30,144 bases of DNA from Leptospira gomenensis (GCF_004770155.1 NZ_RQFA01000041.1:1-30144), one strand, 5' to 3'. Numbered from the stretch's first letter, positions 20,284 to 28,442 are shown. Made by a program: numbers and translations. The notes: generated by a model not told the origin, from the letters alone.

Positions 20284-20707
20284 GATGACGATGTTTCTGT
20301 TGAAACTCTGTGATCAGATCCACCAATTTATTTCTTTGTTCCGGAGTAAGAATCGTATGAAACTCGATCGCCTTTTTGGTCATAAACGTCCTCATTTCGG
20401 TCATCTTATTCATCTCGGTTTCGAACTGTTTGTTTATCTTTTTTTCGTCGAGCGCGGGTTGACGAAACTCAGCGAGAACTTCCGCCGGAATTCTAGGCCC
20501 GTGCAGTTTTAAGTCCTTGCGTTTCGCGAGAACCTCGTCCTTGATCCGGTAAAGTTCCTTCTTTTGCGAATCGTTCAGATCCAGTTCGGACGTGATCTTT
20601 TTGACCACCCATTCCGCCCTTTTTTCCGGCGAATAGTGTCTGCATCCTACCGCAAACAAGGCGGCCGCTATCAGAATCAGACCCGAAACTTTCAAAAATC
20701 CTTTCAT
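20273..20707 (-). CDS. Spy/CpxP/CnrX-like periplasmic lipoprotein sensor
   Basis: A 144-residue lipoprotein. The start is the ATG at 20705-20707, placed by GGAGG eight bases upstream; an upstream Met 18 codons earlier lacks this and spoils the signal peptide. The lipobox is LFAVGC. The rest is a four-helix, Glu/Lys-rich domain with the two LTxxQ-type motifs of the Spy/CpxP/metal-resistance superfamily: LDLNDSQKKELYRIKDEV and ILTPEQRNKLVDLI. The C-terminus ends KHRHHDD, a possible metal-binding tail. Relatives are either periplasmic chaperones or metal sensors such as CnrX. It lies 43 bases after the hydroxylase-like gene and overlaps the sigma factor start. Confidence 0.8.
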   Translation of the reverse strand: MKGFLKVSGLILIAAALFAVGCRHYSPEKRAEWVVKKITSELDLNDSQKKELYRIKDEVLAKRKDLKLHGPRIPAEVLAEFRQPALDEKKINKQFETEMNKMTEMRTFMTKKAIEFHTILTPEQRNKLVDLITEFQQKHRHHDD

Positions 20708-20750
20708 TGAATTCCTCCGATTTTCTAATCCTCTGACCGTGAAGCGAAAA

Positions 20751-21605
20751 TCAGGTTCCATTTTTTTCGAAGCGAGAACTTTCGTTTTCTAGTTCGTTTT
20801 CATAAGAAAACGGTAATATCATGAGACGGGCGATGTTTCTTTCCCGAGTGAACGGGTTTTTCAAAACGTCGATTCCGTAAACGACCCGGGGAAGTTCCGT
20901 GATCGAAAAAGTTCCGAACAATCGATCCCAAAAAGAGAATATATTTCCGTAGTTTCGATCCGTATAAGGTCTCTTAAAATGATGATGTATTTTATGAGCT
21001 CCGGGTGTGATCAACACCAGAGAAAGAATTCTTTCCAAACGATCCGGTAGACGTACGTCGATATGAGTGATTTGCGCGAACAAACCGGAAAGGGTTTGGT
21101 AAAAAATCAGAATTTCGATCGGCGCGCCTAAAATCCCCGCGCCCAAGGCGGTCGTAAACGCCCGCAAAAGCGCCTCGCCGGGATGATGTCGAAGCGCCGT
21201 ACTCACGTCAACCGAAACGTCGGAATGATGGACGACATGAAAGCGCCATAAAAAGGGAATCTTGTGCTCCAGAAAATGCGTAAAATAAACCGCGAAAAAA
21301 TCCAAAAACAGGATCGAAACTAAAACCGCAATCCAACCTTGTAATTCGAAAATCTGTAGAATTCCGAAACCCCTTTCCATCGAAAAAAATCCGATCGTTA
21401 CGATCGATCCGGCGAAAACGAGGTTTATCACGAGAGTGCTCAGCCAAAAAATCAGATTGATTCCCGAGTGGACGAGTTTGTCTTTCGGGTTTTTAGAACG
21501 TCCGAATACGAGTTCCAAAGACCAAGCGAGAACAAAACCTCCGATCAAAAAAAGACTTCTTTGTGCGGAAGTCAAATTCCCTAAAAAAATAAAATCGGTT
21601 TCCAT
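20751..21605 (-). CDS. Sterol desaturase/fatty-acid hydroxylase family membrane protein
   Basis: About 284 residues. I place the start at the ATG 21603-21605 because AAAGGTGG sits at RBS distance; a GTG three codons upstream overlaps that RBS. Four to five membrane segments carry the di-iron histidine clusters of the family: HFLEH (HxxxH), HVVHH (HxxHH), ALRHHPGE and HKIHHHF followed by NYGNIFSFWDRLFGT. The enzyme should hydroxylate or desaturate a lipid at the membrane using O2. The substrate cannot be read from sequence; most bacterial members act on fatty acids, carotenoids or hopanoid-like lipids. It diverges from a MarR regulator 104 bases away and precedes the sigma-factor cassette on the same strand. 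Confidence 0.85.
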   Translation of the reverse strand: METDFIFLGNLTSAQRSLFLIGGFVLAWSLELVFGRSKNPKDKLVHSGINLIFWLSTLVINLVFAGSIVTIGFFSMERGFGILQIFELQGWIAVLVSILFLDFFAVYFTHFLEHKIPFLWRFHVVHHSDVSVDVSTALRHHPGEALLRAFTTALGAGILGAPIEILIFYQTLSGLFAQITHIDVRLPDRLERILSLVLITPGAHKIHHHFKRPYTDRNYGNIFSFWDRLFGTFSITELPRVVYGIDVLKNPFTRERNIARLMILPFSYENELENESSRFEKNGT

Positions 21606-21709
21606 ATTAGCCACCTTTCTAAATACTTTGGGGCCAAAGGAATATCTTGCCTTCCTTCCACACTCGGACTAAACTCGTTCGAAACGTCAACTTTTTTAGG
21701 GGGTAAAAA

Positions 21710-22180
21710 ATGCCGGCAGATTCAGATTCTTCGTCGATACTTTATTTGATTACTGGACTCCGCGATTCCATACTCAATGAGATCGAAATTGAATATAACA
21801 AATCCCTGATTTACAAACTTCTACCGGCTCAGGGAGCGGTATTGTGCGCCTTGTCGAAAAAGAAGCAGAGTATGCGGGACGTTTCCGCGAAAATTCTACG
21901 CAACCAATCTTCGATAACTCCGATCGTACAAAGTCTCGAAAATCGAAAACTCATCGTTAGGACCGAATCGGAAAAAGACCGGCGGATAACTCTGGTAAAT
22001 CTGACCGAATCGGGAGTGATCGCAAGAAAGGAAATCCTACGTCTTTCCCGTAGGATTCACCTCTGGCTTTTTTCGGGTACGACTACGAAAGATAGATCCG
22101 ATCTTTTCCGAATCTTGGGTAGAATGCGGGAAAATCTGATTCAAAAACAGAAACATCGGAAGAAAAATAAAAACGAATAA
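21710..22180 (+). CDS. MarR-family transcriptional regulator
   Basis: A 156-residue winged-helix protein. The recognition region SMRDVSAKILRNQSSITPIV, then VQSLENRKLIVRTESEKDRR and ITLVNLTESG (wing with the DRR motif and LTESG) are typical of MarR. N- and C-terminal helices should make the dimer; the tail is very basic (KQKHRKKNKNE). Start ATG at 21710 has AGGGGG upstream. It is divergent from the hydroxylase-like gene, the usual arrangement for a MarR protein that controls its neighbour and itself. The ligand is unknown. Confidence 0.9.
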   Translation: MPADSDSSSILYLITGLRDSILNEIEIEYNKSLIYKLLPAQGAVLCALSKKKQSMRDVSAKILRNQSSITPIVQSLENRKLIVRTESEKDRRITLVNLTESGVIARKEILRLSRRIHLWLFSGTTTKDRSDLFRILGRMRENLIQKQKHRKKNKNE

Positions 22181-22191
22181 ACCTGTATATA

Positions 22192-22254
22192 CGCTGCGCG
22201 GAATTTCGTTCAAACAACGCGAAGCGAGAACGTAGAAACTCGTAGGACGCAGCG
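22192..22254. repeat. Long-loop inverted repeat between convergent genes
   Basis: CGCTGCG (22192-22198) pairs with CGCAGCG (22248-22254). The loop contains ACGTAGAAACTCGTAGG (22230-22246), which looks like a degenerate TAGGAACTCCTA-type repeat. It fills the 80-base gap between the convergent MarR and response-regulator genes and may help stop transcription. Confidence 0.3.
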
Positions 22255-22260
22255 CGCGTT

Positions 22261-22944
22261 TCAACTTTCCGTTTGAACGACTACGTCCTCTTTTTTGATT
22301 TCGTATTTGATCGCAAGACGATCCCGAAGAGAGGACAAAAGTTGTCCGCCGTTTTTAGAGTAGAAAAATTCCGGGTTCACCTTGATAAGAATACTTCTAA
22401 GGGACGGTAATTCCTTTAGGAAAAAAGAAATTTCCTGAACGAGCTTTTCGATGCTTTTGCCGTAAGGACAACCTTTTAGTTCGATCCCAACGCCGATCCC
22501 CGTATCCGTGTTTTGAAACGGTAGGATTTCGAACGGAAAATCCTTTTTATCCACCAGGCTTTCGGTTTTGATTCCCAAACCCTGGCAGATTTTTTCGATC
22601 AAAACCCGCGTATCGATCGGCTTTAAAAGATAAGCCACCAAACGTTTGTTATGCGCCGCTTGGATGATCGTTTCCTTTTCGTTGCTGACGGTCAAAAAAA
22701 TGATCGGTGTCGTACGGTTGGTTTCCGGAATCCTTTCCAAAAGATTGAGACCGCTTTGTTTCGGCATACGGTTGTCGGTGACAATGAGATCGTAACGCAT
22801 TTTTCGGAGTTTGATTTCCGCCGCGATTCCGTCCACAACGTGATCCACGTCGAAATTGTAACGTTCCAAATGACGGATAAGAAGCTCCGCGCTGCTTTCG
22901 TCGTCTTCTGCCAGTAAGATCGAATAATTCGGTGCGACTTTCAT
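22261..22944 (-). CDS. Response regulator with unassigned C-terminal domain
   Basis: A 227-residue protein. Residues 7-125 form a complete receiver domain: acidic pocket in LAEDDE, phospho-acceptor Asp in LIVTDNRMP, Thr in FLTVS and Lys in LLKPID. The C-terminal 100 residues (about 128-227; GVGIELKGCPYGKSIEKLVQ, SILIKVNPEFFYSKNGG) are alpha/beta-like and match no output domain I know; they are not a DNA-binding helix-turn-helix or a GGDEF/EAL domain. The gene lies 156 bases downstream of the GAF-SpoIIE phosphatase on the same strand, so the two may act together in a phosphorylation-based partner switch. No histidine kinase is in view. Confidence 0.85.
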   Translation of the reverse strand: MKVAPNYSILLAEDDESSAELLIRHLERYNFDVDHVVDGIAAEIKLRKMRYDLIVTDNRMPKQSGLNLLERIPETNRTTPIIFLTVSNEKETIIQAAHNKRLVAYLLKPIDTRVLIEKICQGLGIKTESLVDKKDFPFEILPFQNTDTGIGVGIELKGCPYGKSIEKLVQEISFFLKELPSLRSILIKVNPEFFYSKNGGQLLSSLRDRLAIKYEIKKEDVVVQTES

Positions 22945-23100
22945 GATTCGTTCTTCTCCGATCGGGAAATGGCGTTGATCTTTTTCCGATTCCGGATTTT
23001 TGACAATATTTTAACGAAAAAAAACGGGAAATTTCCCGTAAAAGATTTTTACGAAACCGATCGACGCCCCTCGTTAAAAACGCACAAGCAGATCGGTATA

Positions 23101-24477
23101 TTATAAATACGGAAACTTCTTACGCTCCAAAGCCAAAATCGTCAAATCGTCCGTAAAACCTTCGTGCGAATTCCCCATAAAACGGGCAACTTCGGAAAAA
23201 ACTTTTTGACAAAGCCCTGCCAGGGTTTCGTTTTCACCCGAACCTAAAACGGAGAGAAGTCGCTCTTCGGAAAACAATTCTCTCTCCGCGTTAAACGCTT
23301 CCACGATTCCGTCCGTATAAAGCACCAAACGGTCCCCTGGTTCCAAAGAGAAAGGAACGGTTTCCATACGGAGGGGGACCAGATCCGTCAAAAGCGCACC
23401 CGTTTTTTGAAACGAAATCGGATCGGATCCTTTGTGAAGAAGGACCGGAGGACAATGTCCCACGTTAGTCATCTTTCCTTCTCCGGTTTTGACGTCGAGA
23501 ACGCCCAAAACCGCGGTGATAAAATGACCCGCGAACTTTCCGTTAAGAGAACGGTATATTTGAGAAATTCCATATTCAGGATCTTGAATAAATGATCTCC
23601 AATTAAAATAGGACATCTTGACCATGGAAGCAAGAAGCGCCGCGGAAACGCCATGACCGGAAACGTCGCAGATAAAAAACCCAAGCGAAGAAGTCTCCTC
23701 GTCGTAGAGAAAGTCAACGAAATCGCCTCCTAAATCCATCATGGGAGCGTAGAGAAACTGAAGATCGAACGATTCGAATCTGGGAAGCGCCGAAGGAAGA
23801 AGAGCCCCTTGTATTTTTTGGGCCATACGAATCTGTTGTTCCAATTCCTCTTTTTGACTGAGAATAATTCTGGTCCTCGCACGTACAGTTTGCTCTAGAC
23901 GTTCATTCGCTTTTTTTAATTCGTCCTGAGCCTTTTTCCGTTCAACCGCTTGGAAAATACGGGGAATCATATCCGCGATCGAACCGACGAACGTTTGTTC
24001 TTCGAGACTCCAGGAACGCGGTTTGCCGACCTGTTCGTTGCAGATGATTCCGACGAGTTTTCCGTCCATAAGGATCGGAGCGTCCAACATAGAAACGATG
24101 TTCAAAGGAAGAAGATAATTCTGAGCGAATTCCTTAGTTGCGTCGTCTATCACCGCGTCGTCCGCGACGATCAGTCTTTGCTCCTGAAGCACTTCGAAAT
24201 AATGAGGAAAATCCTTTTTGAAAAGTTCCATCCCGGAGTTATGCGTGTTTTCTGAGAGAATGAAAAGGTCCAAACACTGGATGGAGATTTTGGTCTCGCT
24301 GTAGAACCAGATGCTGCATCGTTCGCAACCGAGTGCGCGAGCAATCGACTCGGTAAGCACGTTCAAAGCCTCGTCCCGCAGTCCGCTGTCGATGACTGGA
24401 TTTTTAGCCAAGGACATCAATTCCCGGTTAAAACGACGGAGGGTTTCCTCCTTGCTGTGAACGACGTCGTGTATCAT
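23101..24477 (-). CDS. GAF domain-SpoIIE (PP2C-type) serine phosphatase
   Basis: A 458-residue cytosolic protein. Residues about 20-175 form a GAF sensor domain (CERCSIWFYSE, PILMDGKLVGIICNEQVGKPRSW). A coiled coil follows (about 178-225, KKAQDELKKANERLEQTVRA). The SpoIIE/PP2C phosphatase occupies 230-458: metal-site motifs LGGDFVDFLY and ICDVSGHGVSAALLASMVK, LYTDGIVEAFN, and the C-terminal DDLTILAL. All usual metal-binding aspartates are present, so it should dephosphorylate a Ser/Thr substrate, in this family typically an anti-sigma-factor antagonist. Upstream partner genes of that type are not in the window; a response regulator follows. Confidence 0.9.
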   Translation of the reverse strand: MIHDVVHSKEETLRRFNRELMSLAKNPVIDSGLRDEALNVLTESIARALGCERCSIWFYSETKISIQCLDLFILSENTHNSGMELFKKDFPHYFEVLQEQRLIVADDAVIDDATKEFAQNYLLPLNIVSMLDAPILMDGKLVGIICNEQVGKPRSWSLEEQTFVGSIADMIPRIFQAVERKKAQDELKKANERLEQTVRARTRIILSQKEELEQQIRMAQKIQGALLPSALPRFESFDLQFLYAPMMDLGGDFVDFLYDEETSSLGFFICDVSGHGVSAALLASMVKMSYFNWRSFIQDPEYGISQIYRSLNGKFAGHFITAVLGVLDVKTGEGKMTNVGHCPPVLLHKGSDPISFQKTGALLTDLVPLRMETVPFSLEPGDRLVLYTDGIVEAFNAERELFSEERLLSVLGSGENETLAGLCQKVFSEVARFMGNSHEGFTDDLTILALERKKFPYL

Positions 24478-25346
24478 GGCTGAAATACGGTTTCGCTTGG
24501 AAACGGAAAGTTAGATCATAAGACTTTCATAAAATTAAAAAAATGCCATACATTTTTAAAGCGAAGTGCAATAAATTATCGATTTTGCTGGGTGAAAAAC
24601 GGAGACCGCCGACTTTCCGAACGAACAAAAAGCGAAACGCCCGAGCTTCGGAGCTTCGTTCAAATCTTACTCCGATCATTCCCGATTCAACGGTAAAACC
24701 TTTCGATCCCGCATTTCTAAAGTTGCGGACGCGTCCACCGACGTTTTATGTTTGTCGGTTTCCGACTCGTAGTCGTGTGGCGAGTTTTTTCCGAAGTCAT
24801 CTTGGCCGCGTCCTGCGGTGTCTATCCGTAGAGAAACGCCGCATCGAACCTGCGCCGGACCGCGCTCGCAGCTCCGGTCAAGTTATTGTATTCCGCTTTG
24901 AAAACATTACATTTTTCTAAAGCCAATAACTTGACCACGCCTTGATCGCTCGCGGGGTTATGAGAGAAAGGAATTTTCCTTTAAAAGGGGGCTTTGCACG
25001 GCCTGCGCAGTCGGAGTCAAATTCGGGAAAAACGAAGCAGGTTTTGCGGATTAAAATGCGGATGTTTGAATACGCGGAGCGGAGAGCGGTTCTTTATACT
25101 TTATTTCGTAAAGTCAAAACGGAGACGGGAGATTTTTACGACTTCAAACCGACCAACAAAACTCACGTTAAACCGCCTTGAAAGTAAACGAAACAGACCA
25201 GGCTACTAAATACTATCTTGCACACATAGGTTTTACTCCGTGGAGAAGTTTCCCTAGAGCCTATGATCCAGACTTAATTTCACTGTACAAAAATCCAAAC
25301 TTTGCGGCAGTGCGACCCAAACCGAAAACGGAAGAACTAGAAATAA
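24478..25346. other. Gene-poor region with dispersed repeat copy B
   Basis: About 870 bases between the phosphatase start and the lipoprotein remnant. Open frames here are short, overlap in several frames and lack RBS or domains. It contains inverted-repeat copy B (24876-24936) with about 30 bases of conserved flank on each side. A TTG-started frame at 25178-25372 (KYYLAHIGFTPWRSFPRAYD) looks protein-like and includes KPKTEE, as does the N-terminal region of the lipoprotein at 26270 (LKPKTED). It may therefore be part of the adjacent lipoprotein remnant, but the match is too short to assert. Confidence 0.45.
24876..24936 (+). repeat. Dispersed inverted repeat, copy B
   Basis: GGTCAAGTTATTG (24876-24888) and CAATAACTTGACC (24924-24936) are perfect reverse complements; the loop is 35 bases. 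The arms are identical to copy C (12650-12679) and the flanks align with copies A and C. The left flank includes CCGCGCTCGCAGCTCC, the right flank ACGCCTTGATCGCTCGCGGG. Confidence 0.75.
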
Positions 25347-25651
25347 GATCCTATATTTTTTTGGAATATTAAAAATTTTGAATCCTTTCCACTCCAGATT
25401 TCTTCGAACGAAAACGTACAGTTCGCGGGAATTTATTCGATTCGGATTCGCGACAATAGAGATTTAATACGAATCTTATCACTTTAGATGCATACATCGA
25501 AGACGGAATCGAAACAATGAAAAAAATAAACGATCAAAAACTAACGAAAAGCTATTGCGGAACGAATGAAGTCACTAAGGATAATTGTTACCGATATTCG
25601 TTACAACAAATCAATTCAAACTTAAATCGTCCCTACTTAATAACGAATTAA
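25347..25651 (+). pseudogene. Decayed lipoprotein paralogue (C-terminal half)
   Basis: Conceptual translation matches the C-terminal part of the intact lipoprotein at 26270. DPIFFWNIKNFESFPLQI matches DPNTYYHVQNSEKFPIQV; SSNENVQFAGIYSIRI matches TSNEAIQFAGLYAVRV; then, after a frame change, AYIEDGIETMKKINDQKL matches AYIEDGIEVIRKINDPDL, and CGTNEVTKDNC keeps the C-x9-C pair. Start and signal peptide are missing, a TAA precedes the aligned part, and the frame shifts between about 25450 and 25490. It ends at the TAA 25649-25651. This is a clear pseudogene of the same family, which shows that the locus once held at least three copies. Confidence 0.8.
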
Positions 25652-26043
25652 AATCCGAAAATAGGGTATTTATCATTTAATAAATTGTAAAAGTTTCTTA
25701 TAAATGAAATTTTAAATCAACCTTACATCTACCCAGATTTGAAACTCTATTTATAGGAAACGATTTTTAGAAGATTGCCTGCAATACGGAACATCCCCAA
25801 AGCCCGTCCTACTTAAAACGATACGAATCGGTGCGCAATCTCGCGCACCTTCACAAAGATCGAACTTTCAATTTAAATTTCATAGGATACCAAGATTTTA
25901 GACGATAAGCAATGGTTGTTTATACTTAATTTAGGATACTATACGAATTTCGCCGATTTTAATCATTTTATCGAATTTTATTCTTTTTTTATTATTTTTC
26001 GGAATTTAGAATCGAACATTTTGTCTTCTGAAAACGGGACTTA
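25652..26043. other. AT-rich gene-free segment
   Basis: About 390 bases, clearly more AT-rich than the operons to the left. I see no coding signal. A small perfect hairpin, GGTGCGC/GCGCACC with a six-base loop, lies at 25830-25849. The segment separates the two converging pseudogenes. Confidence 0.5.
25830..25849. repeat. Small G+C hairpin in AT-rich DNA
   Basis: GGTGCGC (25830-25836) pairs perfectly with GCGCACC (25843-25849) across a six-base loop. No T-run follows on either strand, so it is not a typical terminator. Confidence 0.4.
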
Positions 26044-26190
26044 TTACTCGTGAACTCAAATCGACGACTTTTCATTCAAATGAATCCCTAGGTATATTAA
26101 AGTTTAATAATACGACTTTTTGTTCCAAGAATACAAACCCTTCCTCCTGGAATTTCTCCATAAGCGTTGAAACTTGGCCGTATCGAATCA
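26044..26190 (-). pseudogene. Decayed C-terminal remnant of the DUF1016-SNase nuclease
   Basis: Read on the - strand, the frame gives YSWNKKSYY*TLIYLGIHLN, then EKSSI*VHE*. This matches the intact nuclease's end YSKNKKSDYKTLIESGIHLN EELSNLGYE*, including the position of the stop codon (26044-26046). The DNA further upstream (to about 26190) still aligns loosely with the segment for HFQDKYGRYLGDIL, but with frameshifts. In-frame stops make it non-functional. It converges on the lipoprotein remnant at 25347-25651, exactly as the intact nuclease at 28553 converges on the intact lipoprotein at 27663. The right limit is approximate. Confidence 0.75.
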
Positions 26191-26269
26191 AAGCGGAATG
26201 TGTTCGATTATTGTTTTTTGAAATTCATTTTCAGCTTGGTTTTTTCCGAAAATACGCAAAATTGACGTT

Positions 26270-27046
26270 ATGTGGCTAACGAAATTTAAATACATCCTGA
26301 TCGGAGCATTTGCTCTATCGATATTTTCCTGTAACTCGATCGAGTATAAATTCATACTGAAACCTAAAACCGAAGACACGAACAAGAAAATTCTCGCAAT
26401 GGCAATATTCACGTATGAAGAATATGATATTCCCCTATTCGGGAAAAAATATTCGATCACGTTCCCGCGTCCGGAGCTATCGTACTTTACGCGTGACTGT
26501 TCTCCGGAAGACTTGAAAAAAGAAAACATCTGCAAAGTGGAAACATTTTTTCCGAGAGGAGAGTTAATTAGAAAAGAAGAATATTCAAAAACATACGGAA
26601 CGGATCGGATTTCAATTTGGAAAAAGGCTAATTTCTTTCTAAAGGTGGATAACTCTATTTTTAAATTAGTGGAGGCGGATCTTTCCTCTAAGTTATACAT
26701 TACGGATGTCGGTTTTTCATCCGGAAATAAAGAATATTACATGGATCCAAATACATACTATCACGTCCAAAATTCCGAAAAATTTCCGATACAGGTCACC
26801 TCTAACGAAGCGATTCAATTCGCCGGCCTATATGCCGTACGGGTCGAAATGAATTGGTTCTCGAGGTCGCGGATCGTCGATAGAGTGGCATACATAGAGG
26901 ACGGCATCGAAGTCATTCGTAAGATCAATGATCCCGATTTGAATGAACAGTTTTGCGGGAAAGAAGAAATAACTCTTGAGAATTGTAGCAAACATTCTAT
27001 GGAACAAATTAAGATAAATCTTCAGCCTCCTTACTTCATTCAATAA
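26270..27046 (+). CDS. Lipoprotein of unknown function, paralogue 1
   Basis: A 258-residue lipoprotein. The signal peptide MWLTKFKYILIGAFALSIFSC ends in Cys21 with a relaxed spirochaetal lipobox (IFSC). The mature part is mostly beta-like with two Cys pairs, C-x10-C near residue 82 (RDCSPEDLKKENICK) and C-x9-C near the end (FCGKEEITLENC). No known domain. It shares length, the first Cys pair and the block IQFAGLYAVRV with the lipoprotein at 27663 (IEFLGIYAAFV), and is closely related to the pseudogene at 25347-25651. It probably faces the periplasm or the surface. The start lies about 80 bases from the nuclease remnant. No clear RBS. Confidence 0.75.
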   Translation: MWLTKFKYILIGAFALSIFSCNSIEYKFILKPKTEDTNKKILAMAIFTYEEYDIPLFGKKYSITFPRPELSYFTRDCSPEDLKKENICKVETFFPRGELIRKEEYSKTYGTDRISIWKKANFFLKVDNSIFKLVEADLSSKLYITDVGFSSGNKEYYMDPNTYYHVQNSEKFPIQVTSNEAIQFAGLYAVRVEMNWFSRSRIVDRVAYIEDGIEVIRKINDPDLNEQFCGKEEITLENCSKHSMEQIKINLQPPYFIQ

Positions 27047-27611
27047 TCGTAAAACGTTTCGCCTCCAGAACGAACTCTAAAAATAGGCATCCTTTCAGAA
27101 TGAGTTTCGGATTTCGATTTTTAATATGAGGTTTTTCGTAAAGTGTCCGGATTCGGCGATTCGTGCCCTTCTGTGTAGGTTTTCGAGAAAAAGTGTTTCA
27201 AAAAACTTCAGCCTCTTGTCGCAAAAAATTCACGATTATAATCTGAAAGTATTTACGTTCCGTTTTTGGTGGTGAGGGTTGAGTTTGTTTCGTAGTTTGC
27301 CTTCGTGCACTCGCCAAACGCCTGTTCTTCTGATATGTGGTAGAATCGTTACCTTTCCTTCTCCTACCTCCAAGATTATCAAACGAAAAGTTCTTTTTTT
27401 GGGGGTATCATGCTACTTTCATTCCGAGGTCAGAAATGATATTCCCGCTTAACACTTGTTAGCTGTGCACCGCAGAAATACTCGACAAACGACGGTTTTT
27501 TGGACGAGGCATGTACCAACCATAATGATTTATCGAACTCTTCGTAATATCAATTCTAGACAAAATGCGAATGATTCCGAATCGATAAGCGTTGAAATTT
27601 AATGGATATCG
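27047..27611. other. Intergenic region with a transposon-end remnant
   Basis: About 560 bases without a gene. The 95-bp direct repeat at 27196-27290 matches the DNA just before the transposase at the right edge of the window. Weaker similarity to the transposase 5' region continues to roughly 27400 (a shared TCTTTTTTTGG near 27390). I read this as the decayed left end of an insertion sequence. The upstream region of the next lipoprotein follows. Confidence 0.5.
27196..27290 (+). repeat. 95-bp direct repeat, left copy (probable IS end)
   Basis: Matches 29720-29815 with few differences. The central 45 bases (27234-27278, beginning with the palindrome GATTATAATC) are identical to 29758-29802. 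Offset between copies is 2524 bases. The right copy lies immediately upstream of a transposase reading frame, which makes both likely insertion-sequence left ends or scars. Confidence 0.8.
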
Positions 27612-27662
27612 ATGCAAAAGATAGTTGTCATCGAATCAATCCGCGTAATATACCTGCTAATC

Positions 27663-28442
27663 ATGAATCAGTTAGTCGCATTGATGATCTCAGGTATTTT
27701 CTTTATTTCTTGCACCCAAAAAAAATACATTCTACGAGAGACATACGAGAAAGAGCCTCAAAAAATAGTCGCGTTCGGCCTTGTGATCGTTGAGGATCAA
27801 AAAGTACTCGGTTTTTCGAGAACTCAAATTTCGCCCGCAGATCCGTTTAGGACGACACTCTGCGACCTCAACCAAAAGGACGAGACTGGCAATTGCAAAA
27901 AAATTCCATTTCGACCTTATTCGGGAATTATAATTCATCAAAAAAATAAAACGGAATATGCGTATTCTCCCCGAATCACGATCTCCAATCAGGATCAACC
28001 GAACATTCCCGTTTATTTTTTGATCGGCGATTTGAAAGAAAACGATCATTTCCAACTCTTCGAAACCGGTTATGAAAAAACGAATACGATGGTAAACCCG
28101 GGAGGCCATTCGGCGGCTTTCCACTTAGTCTCAAAGTTACCGATTAAGAATCCCGAAATCCTTAGCTTCAAAAAACCTTTGCAAAAAATCGAATTCCTAG
28201 GAATTTACGCGGCATTCGTTTCCCGCGATTCCGATAAGGAATTTCCTGCGACTCTCGTTGATGCGATTCCGATCCTTGCGAAGGAGAGTCGGAGCATTCA
28301 GAAACTTTTTTTCGGAGACAACCCTATCACACAAGAAGGCGCCAAAATTCATTTCGCTCGAACATTCGCAAAGTACGAGGAAGAGGTCGCTTCGGTTTAT
28401 CAAGAACTGAAAAATCAAAGAGGAGCGAATCAGGATCCGTGA
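27663..28442 (+). CDS. Lipoprotein of unknown function, paralogue 2
   Basis: A 259-residue lipoprotein if started at the ATG 27663. The frame is open with a Met 17 codons upstream, but the shorter start gives a normal signal peptide (MNQLVALMISGIFFISC, lipid Cys at 17) and a length almost equal to paralogue 1. It shares the C-x10-C pair (LCDLNQKDETGNCK) and the FLGIYAAFV block with paralogue 1, but its C-terminus differs and lacks the second Cys pair. Function unknown. It converges on the DUF1016-SNase gene 110 bases away, an arrangement repeated in decayed form to the left. Neither start has a strong RBS. Confidence 0.75.
   Translation: MNQLVALMISGIFFISCTQKKYILRETYEKEPQKIVAFGLVIVEDQKVLGFSRTQISPADPFRTTLCDLNQKDETGNCKKIPFRPYSGIIIHQKNKTEYAYSPRITISNQDQPNIPVYFLIGDLKENDHFQLFETGYEKTNTMVNPGGHSAAFHLVSKLPIKNPEILSFKKPLQKIEFLGIYAAFVSRDSDKEFPATLVDAIPILAKESRSIQKLFFGDNPITQEGAKIHFARTFAKYEEEVASVYQELKNQRGANQDP

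Noticed and set aside
21615..21709. Possible MarR operator AAGGAATATCTT near 21640
   Set aside because: Only 8 of 12 positions are symmetric, too weak to call.
24543..25209. Frames of 70-125 codons on the + strand
   Set aside because: No RBS, no domain, mutual overlap, and they run through the inverted repeat copy B; probably chance frames.
26188..26700. A 170-codon - strand frame
   Set aside because: Antisense to the lipoprotein at 26270 for most of its length; only its last part overlaps the loosely aligned nuclease remnant.
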